Shown here: positions 1 to 9,158 of the stretch, one piece after another
How positions within the stretch are numbered: the first letter of the stretch is position 1
How the letters are laid out: every line of letters begins with the position of its first letter
From: Planococcus maritimus
GTDB lineage: Bacteria > Bacillota > Bacilli > Bacillales_A > Planococcaceae
Length of the DNA: 64,000 nt
Direction: 5' to 3'
Assembly: GCF_001687625.2 (NCBI RefSeq)
Contig: NZ_CP016538.2
Coordinates: forward strand, 1,580,501-1,644,500
Made by a program: the position numbers and the translations under genes
The notes under the pieces: model-generated
Told to the model about the DNA's origin: nothing
Seen by the model: the letters and a program-made list of their open reading frames with translations, nothing else
The model's database searches: none

Positions 1-348
1 GTGCATAAAGCTCTGGAAGCAGCAGCAAAACTCGAAGAACAAGGCATCAGCGTCGAAGTGATCGACCCACGCACACTCGTGCCTTTAGATACGGAAACCA
101 TTATAGAGTCCGTGAAAAAAACGGGCCGTTTGGTCGTCGTGCACGAAGCGGTCAAACGCGGCGGATTTGGTGGAGAAATTGCCAGTACCATTGCCGAAAG
201 TGAAGCCTTCGATTACCTGGATGCGCCAATTATGCGCTTAGGCGGGAAAGCAGTGCCGATTCCGTACAACCCTGAGCTTGAAAAATCAGCCATTCCCGGC
301 GTCGACGATATTGTGGCAGCTGTAAAAGAAACCTTAAACCGACACTAG
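1..348 (+). CDS. 2-oxoacid dehydrogenase E1 component, beta subunit (3' part only)
   Basis: This is the C-terminal 115 residues of the thiamine-diphosphate-dependent E1 beta chain; the start lies outside the window. It matches the transketolase C-terminal domain, with the conserved stretch around [10 protein letters not shown] and a [14 protein letters not shown] segment. E1 decarboxylates a 2-oxoacid or acetoin and passes the acyl group to the lipoyl arm of E2. The E2 gene starts 18 bp downstream behind an AAAGGAGG site, so the genes form one operon. Whether the substrate is acetoin, pyruvate or branched-chain oxoacids cannot be told from this fragment. Confidence 0.9.
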   Translation: MHKALEAAAKLEEQGISVEVIDPRTLVPLDTETIIESVKKTGRLVVVHEAVKRGGFGGEIASTIAESEAFDYLDAPIMRLGGKAVPIPYNPELEKSAIPGVDDIVAAVKETLNRH

Positions 349-366
349 AAAGGAGGAACGGAGTCA

Positions 367-1728
367 ATGGCCAAAGAAATATTCATGCCAAAACTGAGCA
401 GCACGATGCAAGTGGGAACGCTTTTGCAATGGTATAAAAACGAAGGCGATTCCGTCGATGTAGGGGAACCGTTATTTGAAATCATGACGGATAAAATCAA
501 TATCGAAGTTGAATCTTACGAAGAAGGCATCTTATTGAAAAAATACTTTGCAGAAGATGAGGAAGTGCCGATCAATCATGTCGTGGGATATATCGGCGAA
601 GCAGGTGAGCCAGTACCGGATGCGCCACCGGGTGAATCTGGCGGTAGCCAAGAGGCAGATGATTTAAGTGATTCCCGCCAAGCTCAAGTAGAGGATTTAA
701 CCGAGCAAGGAATCAGTGAAACGTCCGCTCAACAAGAAACTGCTGACGCAAATGGCGAAAAACTTCGCGCAACTCCCGCAGCTAGACGGATAGCGAGAGA
801 AAAACACATCACCTTGTCAGAAGTGACAGGATCGGGACCGAACGGACGAATCCATCAGGCAGATGTAATGAGTTTCGCTTCATCTGAACAGCCGGTGAAG
901 GCGACACCGCTCGCACAAAAAGTAGCGATAGCGGAGGGTGTTGCCTTACAGGGAATAAAAGGCTCTGGCGAGAACGGAAAGATTAAGCGTGCTGATGTAG
1001 AAAATGCGATACAACCAAATGCTTCTCCTGCTACAACTTCGGGAAAACGCGTCAAAATGGAAGGCATCCGAAAAGTCGTGGCGCAACGTATGCTACAAAG
1101 CAAAACAACTGCGCCTCATGTGACATTAACGACAGAAGTGGACATGTCACAAGCCATCAGCCTGCGCAAACAATTGCTTGAGCCGATTGAACAACAAACA
1201 GGTTACCGTGTTTCTTATACCGAAATTATTATGAAAGCGGTCGCATTTTCCTTGAAGCAACATCCTCACATCAACGTTTCATTGGAAGGGAACGAAATTG
1301 TCTATAAAGACGAGATCAATCTCGGTCTGGCAGTGGCTGTCGATAACGGTCTAATCGTACCCGTGATCCAGCATGTTGACCAAAAAGGACTGTCAGCTCT
1401 GACTGCAGATTGCAAACGTCTCGGCAAAGCGGCACGTGATAATAAGATCAAGCCGCAAGAAATGTCAGGTGGCACTTTTACCGTCAGCAATTTAGGCATG
1501 TATGCCATCGATGCCTTCACGCCGGTCATCAACCAGCCAGAGTCCTCGATTCTTGGAGTGGGGCGCATCAATGAAAAACCAGTCGGCGTTAACGGTGCTA
1601 TCGAGCTTCGGCCGATGATGGTTTTAAGTTTGTCATTTGACCACCGGGTGATTGACGGGGCGCCGGCCGCAGCCTTCTTGACGGAACTAAAAGAAGTACT
1701 GGAACAGCCTATTAAATTATTGGTGTAA
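367..1728 (+). CDS. Dihydrolipoamide acyltransferase (E2) with two E3-binding domains
   Basis: This is the 453-aa core of a 2-oxoacid dehydrogenase complex. The N-terminal lipoyl domain (about residues 2-78) has the lipoylated lysine in MTDKINIEVES (K43). Two peripheral-subunit-binding domains follow, at about 132-170 and 177-215, both with the ATP..R/Q..A...G and GSG.NG.I..ADV pattern. The catalytic domain (about 228-453) ends with SFDHRVIDG (H426, D430), the CoA acyltransferase site. A single binding domain is usual, so the pair is notable. The start follows an AAAGGAGG site. The neighbours E1beta and E3 complete the complex; the TDKIN lipoyl motif and a dedicated E3 make an acetoin-type complex plausible but not proven. 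Confidence 0.93.
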   Translation: MAKEIFMPKLSSTMQVGTLLQWYKNEGDSVDVGEPLFEIMTDKINIEVESYEEGILLKKYFAEDEEVPINHVVGYIGEAGEPVPDAPPGESGGSQEADDLSDSRQAQVEDLTEQGISETSAQQETADANGEKLRATPAARRIAREKHITLSEVTGSGPNGRIHQADVMSFASSEQPVKATPLAQKVAIAEGVALQGIKGSGENGKIKRADVENAIQPNASPATTSGKRVKMEGIRKVVAQRMLQSKTTAPHVTLTTEVDMSQAISLRKQLLEPIEQQTGYRVSYTEIIMKAVAFSLKQHPHINVSLEGNEIVYKDEINLGLAVAVDNGLIVPVIQHVDQKGLSALTADCKRLGKAARDNKIKPQEMSGGTFTVSNLGMYAIDAFTPVINQPESSILGVGRINEKPVGVNGAIELRPMMVLSLSFDHRVIDGAPAAAFLTELKEVLEQPIKLLV

Positions 1729-1741
1729 GGAGTAGATGCTA

Positions 1742-3124
1742 GTGAATAGTTATGATGTGGTGGTACTTGGCGGCGGCCCTGGAGGCTATGTGGCCGCAAT
1801 CCGTGCCGCGAAACTTGGGCAAACCGTTGCCTTGATCGAAGCGCAAGACCTCGGGGGCACATGTTTGAATCGAGGCTGTATTCCCTCTAAAACATTGCTG
1901 CGGCATGCGGAAGTGATTGAAACAATTGAAAAAGCTAAAAGCTGGGGCATTGAAACTGGGGAAATGACATTATCGCTTTCCAAGATGATGGCCCGTAAAG
2001 ATGCAATCATTCAACAATTAAGAAATGGCATTTCTCATTTATTGAAGCAAGGCAAAATTGACGTCTTCAACGGCTTAGGGGAAGTACAGGAAGCTGGCAA
2101 AATCACGATTCAATCTGCGGGCCAAGAAGAAGTTATCCGCGGGAATAACCTGATCTTGGCTACTGGTTCGCGTCCGCTCGTCCCACCGATTGAAGGCATC
2201 GAAGGCGCAAGCTATTACACCAGCGATACTATTTTCGATATTGAAAAAATTCCGCAATCGATGGTGATTGTTGGAGGCGGCATCATCGGCGTGGAACTCG
2301 CTTGTATTTTCGCCAGCTTAAATGTACCGGTCAGCATTATCGAAATGAGCGACCGAATCGTTCCGAGTGAAGAACCGGAAGCGTCCAAAGCACTTGCAAG
2401 AGCCTTGAAAAAGAAACGGATTTCTATTTCGACGAGTACAAAAGTAATGAACATTGAACAGCAAGGTGACCATCAGCTCGTCCATGTGACAGCCGAGAAT
2501 GGCAAAGCTACGACGCTCGAGACCGATGCGCTATTGATGGCTGTTGGCAGAGTCCCTAATACAGCTGCCTTTTCGAAATTAGCCCTAGAAATGAACGGCG
2601 CATTTGTCAAAGTAAATGAGGAGATGCGTACGAGTGACCCTGCCGTTTATGCAGTAGGAGATGTCACCGGTGGCTGGCAGCTTGCCCATGTCGCTAGTGC
2701 AGAAGGGGTCGTTGCAGCGGCCAATGCAGCAGGCGGAAGTGAGACCATAGACTACCGGGTGGTCCCGCGCTGTGTATACACCAGCCCGGAAATTGCCAGT
2801 GTTGGCTTGACGGAAAAAGAAGCAAGCGAACAAGGGATCGACTACAAAGTCGTCAAAGTCGACCATGCAGGAAACGGCCGGGCTTTGGCGCAGGATGAGA
2901 AGGAAGGATTTACTAAATTAATTGCGGGCACTGAGTATGGAGAAATTCTTGGAGTGTTGATGGTCGGGACACATGTAACGGAAATGATCGCGGAACCTTC
3001 CGCCTTTATTCATTTAGAGGGGACTGTCGATGAACTGGCTTCGATGATTCATGCCCACCCCACTATCACTGAAAGCTTGTATGAAGCCGCCGCCGCGTGG
3101 GCTGGAAAAGGTGTCCACCATTAA
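1742..3124 (+). CDS. lpdA: Dihydrolipoamide dehydrogenase (E3)
   Basis: This FAD-dependent pyridine nucleotide-disulfide oxidoreductase reoxidises the dihydrolipoyl arm of E2 with NAD+. Visible are the N-terminal FAD-binding GGGPGGYVAA, the redox disulfide GGTCLNRGCIPSK, the NAD-binding GGGIIGVELA, the second FAD motif YAVGDVTGG and the C-terminal catalytic HAHPTITE. The AAGGAG at 1727-1732 is only 3 nt from ATG 1736 but 9 nt from GTG 1742, so I take GTG 1742 (460 aa). The Shine-Dalgarno overlaps the E2 stop codon, which implies translational coupling within the E1-E2-E3 operon. Confidence 0.93.
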   Translation: MNSYDVVVLGGGPGGYVAAIRAAKLGQTVALIEAQDLGGTCLNRGCIPSKTLLRHAEVIETIEKAKSWGIETGEMTLSLSKMMARKDAIIQQLRNGISHLLKQGKIDVFNGLGEVQEAGKITIQSAGQEEVIRGNNLILATGSRPLVPPIEGIEGASYYTSDTIFDIEKIPQSMVIVGGGIIGVELACIFASLNVPVSIIEMSDRIVPSEEPEASKALARALKKKRISISTSTKVMNIEQQGDHQLVHVTAENGKATTLETDALLMAVGRVPNTAAFSKLALEMNGAFVKVNEEMRTSDPAVYAVGDVTGGWQLAHVASAEGVVAAANAAGGSETIDYRVVPRCVYTSPEIASVGLTEKEASEQGIDYKVVKVDHAGNGRALAQDEKEGFTKLIAGTEYGEILGVLMVGTHVTEMIAEPSAFIHLEGTVDELASMIHAHPTITESLYEAAAAWAGKGVHH

Positions 3125-3304
3125 CGGCATTACAGATAGAAAAAATTGGAGATTGTCCAATAATCGAACGACAACAGGCGAACACATGTAGTATAGTTAT
3201 TCATAAGAAGAACCGGCCTGAAAGCAGTAAGTGCAAACAAATGAAAGCGGTTAACTCTCCGCATTCATAAGGTTCAAGTTTATGAAAAAGTAGGTGCAGT
3301 GCGG

Positions 3305-4240
3305 ATGAATTGGGATGAACGCAGGCAAATAGTAAAAGTGGCAACATTGTATTATTTTGAAGGACTGACACAAGCAGAGATTGCCAAAAAAATTGGCGTG
3401 TCCCGTCCTTTAGTTTCCAAATTGCTGAACAAAGCAAAAGAGCATGGAATCGTCGAGATTTATATCAGAGATGAAAATGCGCACACAGTTGAATTGGAAC
3501 ATCAGCTTGAAAGAAAGTACGGTCTAAAAGAAGCGATCGTCATTCCAACAGCGGGCAGAAATTCGGATATGATCAAACATTCCTTGGGCAAAGCGGCTTC
3601 TTTCTATGTGTCTAAAAACATAGAAGGGGCCAAGAAACTGGGCATCTCTTGGGGAAGTACATTAGAAAAATTCGTTCAGGAGTATCCTTATGAACAGCAC
3701 CAGCAACTGAAAATCATCCCCTTGGTTGGCGGAATGGGCAGTAAATTGGTGGAAATTCACTCTAATCTGCTCGCCTATCAGCTAGCTCAGAAAATGAATG
3801 CGACTTGCTCCTATTTATACGCTCCCGCTATGGTAGAAAGCGAAGAGTTGAAAAAGCGCCTGATTCAATCGGAAGATATCGCCTTGGTTCTTGAAGAAGG
3901 GCGAAATGTCGACATGGCAGTGGTTGGGCTTGGGACTCCATTTGAAGAATCCACGATGACGACAATGGATTATTTGAAAGATGAAAATTTGAAGTCTTTG
4001 AAAGATGCCGGAGCAGTAGGAGACATTGGTTCGCGGTTTTACGACCATGAAGGCAAGCAAATTGTACATCCTTTAAATGATTTGGTCATCGGTCTTGATA
4101 TTGAAGAATACAAGCGCATACCTGAAGTCATTGGAATCGTTGAAGGTGTCCATAAAGCAGAAAGCATCAAAGCGGCTTTGAAAGGCGGCTTTTTGGATGT
4201 GTTGGTAGTTGATGATACGATGGCGGCCTTGCTCTTATAA
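3305..4240 (+). CDS. SorC/DeoR-family sugar-binding transcriptional regulator
   Basis: This protein of about 311 aa has an N-terminal helix-turn-helix (LTQAEIAKKIGVSRPLVSKLL) and a long C-terminal SorC-type effector domain that normally binds a phosphorylated sugar. AGGTG at 3292-3296 is 2 nt from GTG 3299 and 8 nt from ATG 3305, favouring ATG 3305. It sits 180 bp after the dehydrogenase operon and has its own strong terminator. It may control that operon, although SorC regulators usually govern sugar or deoxynucleoside catabolism; that link is only positional. Confidence 0.85.
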   Translation: MNWDERRQIVKVATLYYFEGLTQAEIAKKIGVSRPLVSKLLNKAKEHGIVEIYIRDENAHTVELEHQLERKYGLKEAIVIPTAGRNSDMIKHSLGKAASFYVSKNIEGAKKLGISWGSTLEKFVQEYPYEQHQQLKIIPLVGGMGSKLVEIHSNLLAYQLAQKMNATCSYLYAPAMVESEELKKRLIQSEDIALVLEEGRNVDMAVVGLGTPFEESTMTTMDYLKDENLKSLKDAGAVGDIGSRFYDHEGKQIVHPLNDLVIGLDIEEYKRIPEVIGIVEGVHKAESIKAALKGGFLDVLVVDDTMAALLL

Positions 4241-4245
4241 GCAAG

Positions 4246-4290
4246 AAGCTGCCGAAGCGGGGAAAAATTTCCGTTTCGGCAGCTTTTTTA
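4246..4290 (+). terminator. Rho-independent terminator after the SorC regulator
   Basis: A 15-bp stem (AAGCTGCCGAAGCGG / CCGTTTCGGCAGCTT, one G-U pair) encloses an A-rich loop and is followed by TTTTTT. Confidence 0.92.
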
Positions 4291-4405
4291 CGTCTATCCG
4301 CAATCCGCAAAAATTTGAACAAATCAGACCTTTGATTGAACCAAAATTGAAAATTTTAGGATATACTAATTTTCAGTAAATACTTGTAAATGAGGAGAAT
4401 TGAAA

Positions 4406-5230
4406 ATGGAAGAACTTGTTTGCACCACATGCGGCGTACAAATAGAAAGCACAGAAACGGTGCCAGCGCAGTGTCCGATCTGTACCGAACACCGACAATA
4501 TGTTAGTCCTAAAGGGCAAACGTGGACAACACTGGAGGAGATGGTGCAGTCGAATACTTATCAGAATGAAGTTTCCCAAGAAGAACAAGGGCTCTCAAGT
4601 ATAAAGACGGTACCGAGTTTTGCGATTGGGCAAACGGCTTATATGGTTCAAGGCAGGAACTTCAATGTATTATGGGACTGCATCACCTACCTGGACCCTC
4701 AGACCATTGAAACGATCAAGGCGATGGGGGGAATCGATGCGATTGCCTTGTCGCATCCCCATTATTACTCGACTCAAGTCGAGTGGGCAGACACCTTCGA
4801 TGCGAAGATCTATATTCATGAAGATGATAGACAATGGGTGACGAGACCGAGTGATCGAATGATTTTTTGGTCAGGTGAATCAATGGAAGTTGCTGAAGGG
4901 TTCATCCTGCACCGGGTAGGCGGCCACTTTAAAGGCGCAACTATTTTGGAGTGGGAAAATGGAAAAGGCGGAAAAGGCGTATTGCTGACAGGCGATATCG
5001 TTCGCGTCGTGGCAGACCGCGACTGGGTCAGTTTCATGTATAGCTATCCAAACTTCATCCCCTTGCCAGCAGCAACTGTCGAAAGAATAGCGGATCAGCT
5101 AAACGACATCCGCTTCGATCGTATATACGATGCGTTTCATCGAACCGTGCTAAATGACGCGGGTGAAGTGGTACAAAAATCGGCAAAAAGGTATGTGAAT
5201 GCGTTGAATGGCGTGCTTTTTAACACCTGA
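4406..5230 (+). CDS. MBL-fold metallo-hydrolase with N-terminal zinc ribbon
   Basis: This 274-aa protein begins with a small zinc-ribbon-like segment (CTTC near the start and CPIC about 17 residues later). A metallo-beta-lactamase-like domain follows. The first metal motif is degenerate (LSHPHYYST instead of HxHxDH), but a GHFKG segment and an LLTGDI segment occupy later metal-ligand positions. Substrate unknown; similar stand-alone proteins are annotated only as MBL hydrolases. GAGGAG at 4392-4397 is 8 nt from ATG 4406, so the TTG six bases upstream is not the start. Monocistronic between terminated neighbours. Confidence 0.8.
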   Translation: MEELVCTTCGVQIESTETVPAQCPICTEHRQYVSPKGQTWTTLEEMVQSNTYQNEVSQEEQGLSSIKTVPSFAIGQTAYMVQGRNFNVLWDCITYLDPQTIETIKAMGGIDAIALSHPHYYSTQVEWADTFDAKIYIHEDDRQWVTRPSDRMIFWSGESMEVAEGFILHRVGGHFKGATILEWENGKGGKGVLLTGDIVRVVADRDWVSFMYSYPNFIPLPAATVERIADQLNDIRFDRIYDAFHRTVLNDAGEVVQKSAKRYVNALNGVLFNT

Positions 5231-5361
5231 TGCACCACTGTTTTCAATATGGAACGGCTTGATTGTTAGCAGATGAAAAACAGGGTATGCCCAATATAGA
5301 GAATACAAAAATGGGATTCAAGAAAATTCCAGTCGGTGCCAACCGAAAAAGGAGGCGTATA

Positions 5362-5643
5362 ATGCCAAAAACAATACCAGGTAAGCTTTCTGTAGTCATG
5401 TTGCTAGTTCTCGTCATTCACCTCTTATCCATTGTCATCATGTTGTTTGAAAATGGCTTAGGCGCTATCATCATCGTCATGTATTTAATTGCGACTGCGC
5501 CGTTAGGGATGGTGTTTGGAATAATAGGGATTATAAAAGAAACTGGGAACAGCCTCCTCTTGCCGTGGGTCACAACGATTGTCAGTCTTTTATTACTTGT
5601 GCTGTTTTTCATTACACTTTTTGGTTACTCATTCGGTGGTTGA
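5362..5643 (+). CDS. Small membrane protein, three predicted helices
   Basis: This 93-aa protein is almost entirely hydrophobic, with three transmembrane stretches (about residues 9-29, 33-53 and 66-90). The start ATG 5362 is chosen because AAAAAGGAGG lies 6 nt upstream; an in-frame extension to 5263 lacks such a site. No family recognised. Upstream is the MBL hydrolase gene, downstream another single-helix protein. Confidence 0.75.
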   Translation: MPKTIPGKLSVVMLLVLVIHLLSIVIMLFENGLGAIIIVMYLIATAPLGMVFGIIGIIKETGNSLLLPWVTTIVSLLLLVLFFITLFGYSFGG

Positions 5644-5837
5644 AAGTTCAAGCTTGCTGGTTATTTAGTTGCGCTTCTTATAACTGAAGAAGGCCATTAT
5701 GGCTACGAATGAAATATTTACTAATAAATATTTACTTTCCAGATTCTAGTGGTAATCTATTAATAACTAAAACAGCAAATCAAAGCCTCCAACGAATTCA
5801 GTTTTTAGTTATAGTCCAGTTAAGGAGCGAAGGCCTG

Positions 5838-5975
5838 ATGTCTCGAGAAAGTACGAAATTGATTTTGTCTATCGCAATTATTCTTTTAGTTGTAGGGCTT
5901 GGCGTCTACCTGCAGGAAATTAATGCCCCGGTCTACGGCATTCCAGGCCTTTTAGAGCCATTTATTAAGAAATAA
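5838..5975 (+). CDS. Single-helix small membrane protein (45 aa)
   Basis: The protein starts MSRESTKLILSIAIILLVVG and has one transmembrane helix and a short hydrophilic tail ending PFIKK. AAGGAG at 5822-5827 is 10 nt before the ATG, and a hairpin terminator follows the stop. The longer in-frame opening from 5709 has no ribosome binding site and low-complexity content, so it is not used. Function unknown. Confidence 0.65.
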   Translation: MSRESTKLILSIAIILLVVGLGVYLQEINAPVYGIPGLLEPFIKK

Positions 5976-5988
5976 AGCAGTTAACTGC

Positions 5989-6038
5989 AAACTCATTCCA
6001 TTAGATTCTTTTTGCTGATGAAATGGGTTTTATTTTTT
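5989..6038 (+). terminator. Terminator after the 45-aa membrane protein gene
   Basis: A 13-bp stem (AAACTCATTCCAT / ATGAAATGGGTTT with two G-U pairs) is followed by TATTTTTT. Confidence 0.75.
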
Positions 6039-6046
6039 GAACCCAA

Positions 6047-6505
6047 ATGCCGCTTTTCATTCCACTTTTGAAATCAACTGGAAAGCTAAGTCATCAAGTT
6101 CAATTAAGCTATCTTGGGACTTCAGAAGAAGGCATGATAGATGAGTTTTTCATCATCTCGGTAACGGAGATGGATAAAAATCCTATCGGAGATTTTGAAA
6201 TGACAGATACAGTTGATTCAGTTGGAAATAGCTTTGAAAAAGAAACGTTAATCGGGGAAGATGTCATTTTTCAACAAATGCTGACGACCGATAGCACATT
6301 ATTGTACCGGTATTACGATTTCAATGAAACAGGAGAAAGAGTACCTGTAGTTGGCACCGCTACAAACGAATTTTATTCCTATCATGATGGCTTCGTCTAC
6401 CACGTTGGTTATCTAATCGACCGACAAAGGAACACGGAGCAAGTCCAAGATGACATGCTCAACTTGACGCGAAATCTTATTTTGGGAAAAGAACATTCAT
6501 CATAA
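6047..6505 (+). CDS. Hypothetical protein, probably 5'-truncated
   Basis: A 152-residue hydrophilic reading frame with no recognised family; it contains a YRYYDFNETGERVPVV stretch and acidic segments. There is no ribosome binding site at the ATG, and the frame opens 9 bp after a terminator hairpin. It therefore looks like a gene that has lost its 5' end, perhaps a secretion signal. It is 25 bp upstream of the next membrane protein gene, which has its own AAAGGA. Codon use looks like real coding sequence. Confidence 0.45.
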   Translation: MPLFIPLLKSTGKLSHQVQLSYLGTSEEGMIDEFFIISVTEMDKNPIGDFEMTDTVDSVGNSFEKETLIGEDVIFQQMLTTDSTLLYRYYDFNETGERVPVVGTATNEFYSYHDGFVYHVGYLIDRQRNTEQVQDDMLNLTRNLILGKEHSS

Positions 6506-6530
6506 AAAGGTAGTAGAAAGGATCAAGCCG

Positions 6531-7187
6531 ATGATAAAAAACAAAGCGGGATTTAGTGTTTCGTTTATTGTATTCGCTATATGCATGACCTTATTTTTTC
6601 CGTTCCCGAATGATGTATTGAATAATGCCAATTTCACCTTTATGTCGTTTCCGATACAAGATCAAGACGGCTATGTACTTTTAGGTGTATTTGGAGCTGT
6701 CTTATTTATCGGCGCAATCATTTTATTGTTTAACAGCCTGGAGAAATACCGATTTCGTACAGTGTTTGCAGTGGTCATAGTTTATATGGTTTTGCCAAGT
6801 CTATTGATCATTGCGTATCAGGAAACCTTAGCAACGGGCGTTTCAGCCATCTCGTATGATGGAAACGGGCAATGCAGCTTTGAAGCCATAACTGAAAATG
6901 AGGTGATGGGTGGTGAGTGCGATTTAGTCTTGCACAATCACAGCAATGAAGCTGTCACTGTTGAATTGGAATTCACGGATTCGCTTTTTAGAGAGGACGA
7001 TATGCGGATGACCTCGCTGATGAACTTGGCTGGTCCGTATCAAATTACGATAGACGCCAATAGCCAGCAATCCATTCATTTAGAAGAACTACTCGACATA
7101 TCGGATGTTTCCAACCATGTCCATTCAGGCGAGGCTTTCGGGATACATATTAAAGTGGTTGATAGCGAGAAATCGAGGGTTTTATAA
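6531..7187 (+). CDS. Membrane protein with extracytoplasmic C-terminal domain
   Basis: This 218-aa protein has three transmembrane helices (about residues 6-26, 48-68 and 76-97), then a domain of about 120 residues with two cysteines (NGQCSF and GGECDL), probably a disulfide outside the cell. The C-terminal domain looks like a beta-sandwich (alternating VTVELEF and QITIDANS). Family not recognised. GAAAGGA precedes ATG 6531. The gene ends at a strong bidirectional hairpin. Confidence 0.75.
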   Translation: MIKNKAGFSVSFIVFAICMTLFFPFPNDVLNNANFTFMSFPIQDQDGYVLLGVFGAVLFIGAIILLFNSLEKYRFRTVFAVVIVYMVLPSLLIIAYQETLATGVSAISYDGNGQCSFEAITENEVMGGECDLVLHNHSNEAVTVELEFTDSLFREDDMRMTSLMNLAGPYQITIDANSQQSIHLEELLDISDVSNHVHSGEAFGIHIKVVDSEKSRVL

Positions 7188-7222
7188 ACCAGTAAAAAGC
7201 TGGATGAACAATATACTTGGCT

Positions 7223-7561
7223 TTATAAAAAAAGGGAGAATGGATGCTTTAATAGCAGCGTCCATTCTCCCTTTTTATGTTCATCGCAGTCAGCGTTTGT
7301 GTGCAGGTTTTTATAGCCAATAAATAAAAAGACGAATCCTGTAATAGATGTGGCAAGCCCGAACAATAAGCCTGCAGCAGCTGCGCCCATTCCAGCTCCT
7401 GTTATAGAGCCTAAAACATTCAGAATAAGAAAGCCGATGACTAAGGGGAGAACAAAAGCGCTAAGAAACCCGGCATTGATCCACCTCTCCCGATTCTTCC
7501 CAGCGAACTTACGGACTGTAAAACTCAATAAAGCGATATAGGCGGCTAGTATTAGAGCCAT
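7223..7561 (-). CDS. Small multi-pass membrane protein (112 aa)
   Basis: Three hydrophobic segments (about residues 2-15, 30-53 and 57-81) carry a glycine/alanine-rich GAGMGAAAAGLLFGLA stretch; the tail is hydrophilic. CAGGAGG is 6 nt upstream of the ATG at 7561. The last 11 codons are encoded by the terminator hairpin, so the true C-terminus is unremarkable in function. Family not recognised. Confidence 0.7.
   Translation of the reverse strand: MALILAAYIALLSFTVRKFAGKNRERWINAGFLSAFVLPLVIGFLILNVLGSITGAGMGAAAAGLLFGLATSITGFVFLFIGYKNLHTNADCDEHKKGEWTLLLKHPFSLFL
7226..7278. terminator. Bidirectional terminator between convergent genes
   Basis: A long hairpin (AAAAAAAGGGAGAATGGA / TCCATTCTCCCTTTTT) with A and T tracts on the two sides can terminate both the + gene ending at 7187 and the - gene ending at 7223. 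It lies inside the last codons of the - strand gene. Confidence 0.9.
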
Positions 7562-7689
7562 GCGATTCCTCCTGTTTTGGTTTTTTAGATCTACAGTTCC
7601 TGTACATTCAGGAATAGAACAATTTCAGAAATTGAAGCGAAGAGAGATACATTAGTGAACCGATCTATATTGTTCAGAGTTCTGCTATT

Positions 7690-9096
7690 TTAGACTTCCG
7701 GAGGGCCAAAACCTGAGTATTCAACTTGTCTTTCCGTCCGCATGGTGAAAGCCTGTTCCACAAATTTCGGCTGGTTTGCGTAAAGCTGAATAACATCTTT
7801 GATTTCTTCGGCCATATAGACTTGGTTTCGATTTTCAGCTAGGTCCGGGAAGCCGGATCCTCGCTGCAGGTAATCAGAGCTGGCGACTTTGTACCACTGC
7901 TCATCTTGGAGGGGTTCACCGTCTATAAGGATCTCTTGGATACTGCAGCCATCATGGCTAATTGTGGCGCCTGAAATGTGCAGCCGGCCGACAAATTTTC
8001 CGCGGAATCCCGGTCCTCGGCCATCCGCTAGGCATGCTTGTGCATCCAAGGATTGGGTGAATGCTTTTTTCAGCTGCTTGCCTTGAATTTCAAAAGAAGT
8101 CGGATTGAGCGGAGATGGGCAAATTTCAATTAGTTTTTGACGTGATACATTGTGAAATAAACCTGCGTTGATGATGCCGCTATTGATTAGCCCGATATCG
8201 CATTGCAGCATGTCCCGTAAGCCGTCTGCTATCAAATTAGCCAACGGGTTTTCTTCAATCACATCATGCCAAAGAGGCTTCGGTAATTTGTATAGCGGCC
8301 TCCCTAAAGAAGCGAGGGCTTTAGCTTTATTATCCTTTAAAATGTCCAGCACTTCAGAATCCAGCTGAGCATCTTTTGTAGGATAGGTGGCTGAACGAAG
8401 AAGCTCGACTTTGCCATTCTGGACTTCAATCTCAATGAAGCCAATATGTTCAGCATAATTCCCTGCACTGTTCATTATAGTAGTGTCCACAAGCTTCGCC
8501 TCGGAATACAACTGATGGTCATGCGCGGAAATCACAATATCAATTTCAGGAATTAGTCGAGCCAGTTTTTCATCCGCGACCGTGCCAACATGGCTCAACA
8601 GGACACAAATATCATAGGAACCTGCGTGATTTGTGATCTCTTGTTGTGTCATGGCGACGTAATCTGAAACACCAATGCCAAGCCCGTCATTAAAAACACC
8701 CATATCAGGGGAAGACCCCGTCACCAATATACGCAAGCCGTTTTTATGTAGAATCACGCTTTTGGCAAGTCCTTGAATTGGATATCCGTCTTTCTTTTGG
8801 AGATTGTTGCTGATGAAAGGTAGGGGGCTTGCCGTAGCCATATGTTCTAAGGTATCCAGGCCATTAAACATTTCATTATTCCCGACCGTTAATGCATCAT
8901 AGCCGGTCGACTGAAGCAATTCGAGCGCTGCCACCCCGCGCGTGCCTTGCAATTCAATGCTTTTGAAATCTGCAAAATCACCTCCATCCAAGATGAGTGT
9001 ATTCTCGTCTTTTAGGCCGTTGATGATGCTTGCTGCCCGTGCAAAGTTCTCGTAATTGCTGTGAACATCGTTGGTATGGATAATTTTTAATTTCAT
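7690..9096 (-). CDS. 5'-nucleotidase / metallophosphoesterase family protein (YunD-like)
   Basis: This 468-aa protein has an N-terminal calcineurin-like phosphoesterase domain (TNDVHS at residue 8, GGDF near 40, SHVG and SAHDH later) and a C-terminal 5'-nucleotidase substrate domain from about residue 265. The usual GNHE catalytic motif reads GNNE, replacing the histidine, as I recall for the cytoplasmic YunD-like branch; activity may differ from UshA. There is no signal peptide, so it is probably cytoplasmic. AGGAGG precedes ATG 9096. It lies 62 bp downstream of the SgrR-like gene on the same strand. Confidence 0.88.
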   Translation of the reverse strand: MKLKIIHTNDVHSNYENFARAASIINGLKDENTLILDGGDFADFKSIELQGTRGVAALELLQSTGYDALTVGNNEMFNGLDTLEHMATASPLPFISNNLQKKDGYPIQGLAKSVILHKNGLRILVTGSSPDMGVFNDGLGIGVSDYVAMTQQEITNHAGSYDICVLLSHVGTVADEKLARLIPEIDIVISAHDHQLYSEAKLVDTTIMNSAGNYAEHIGFIEIEVQNGKVELLRSATYPTKDAQLDSEVLDILKDNKAKALASLGRPLYKLPKPLWHDVIEENPLANLIADGLRDMLQCDIGLINSGIINAGLFHNVSRQKLIEICPSPLNPTSFEIQGKQLKKAFTQSLDAQACLADGRGPGFRGKFVGRLHISGATISHDGCSIQEILIDGEPLQDEQWYKVASSDYLQRGSGFPDLAENRNQVYMAEEIKDVIQLYANQPKFVEQAFTMRTERQVEYSGFGPPEV

Positions 9097-9158
9097 ATGA
9101 GCCTCCTATTAATCATTTCATTGTGTAGTAAAAACAATTTCTCAGGTTTAAAGCCAGC

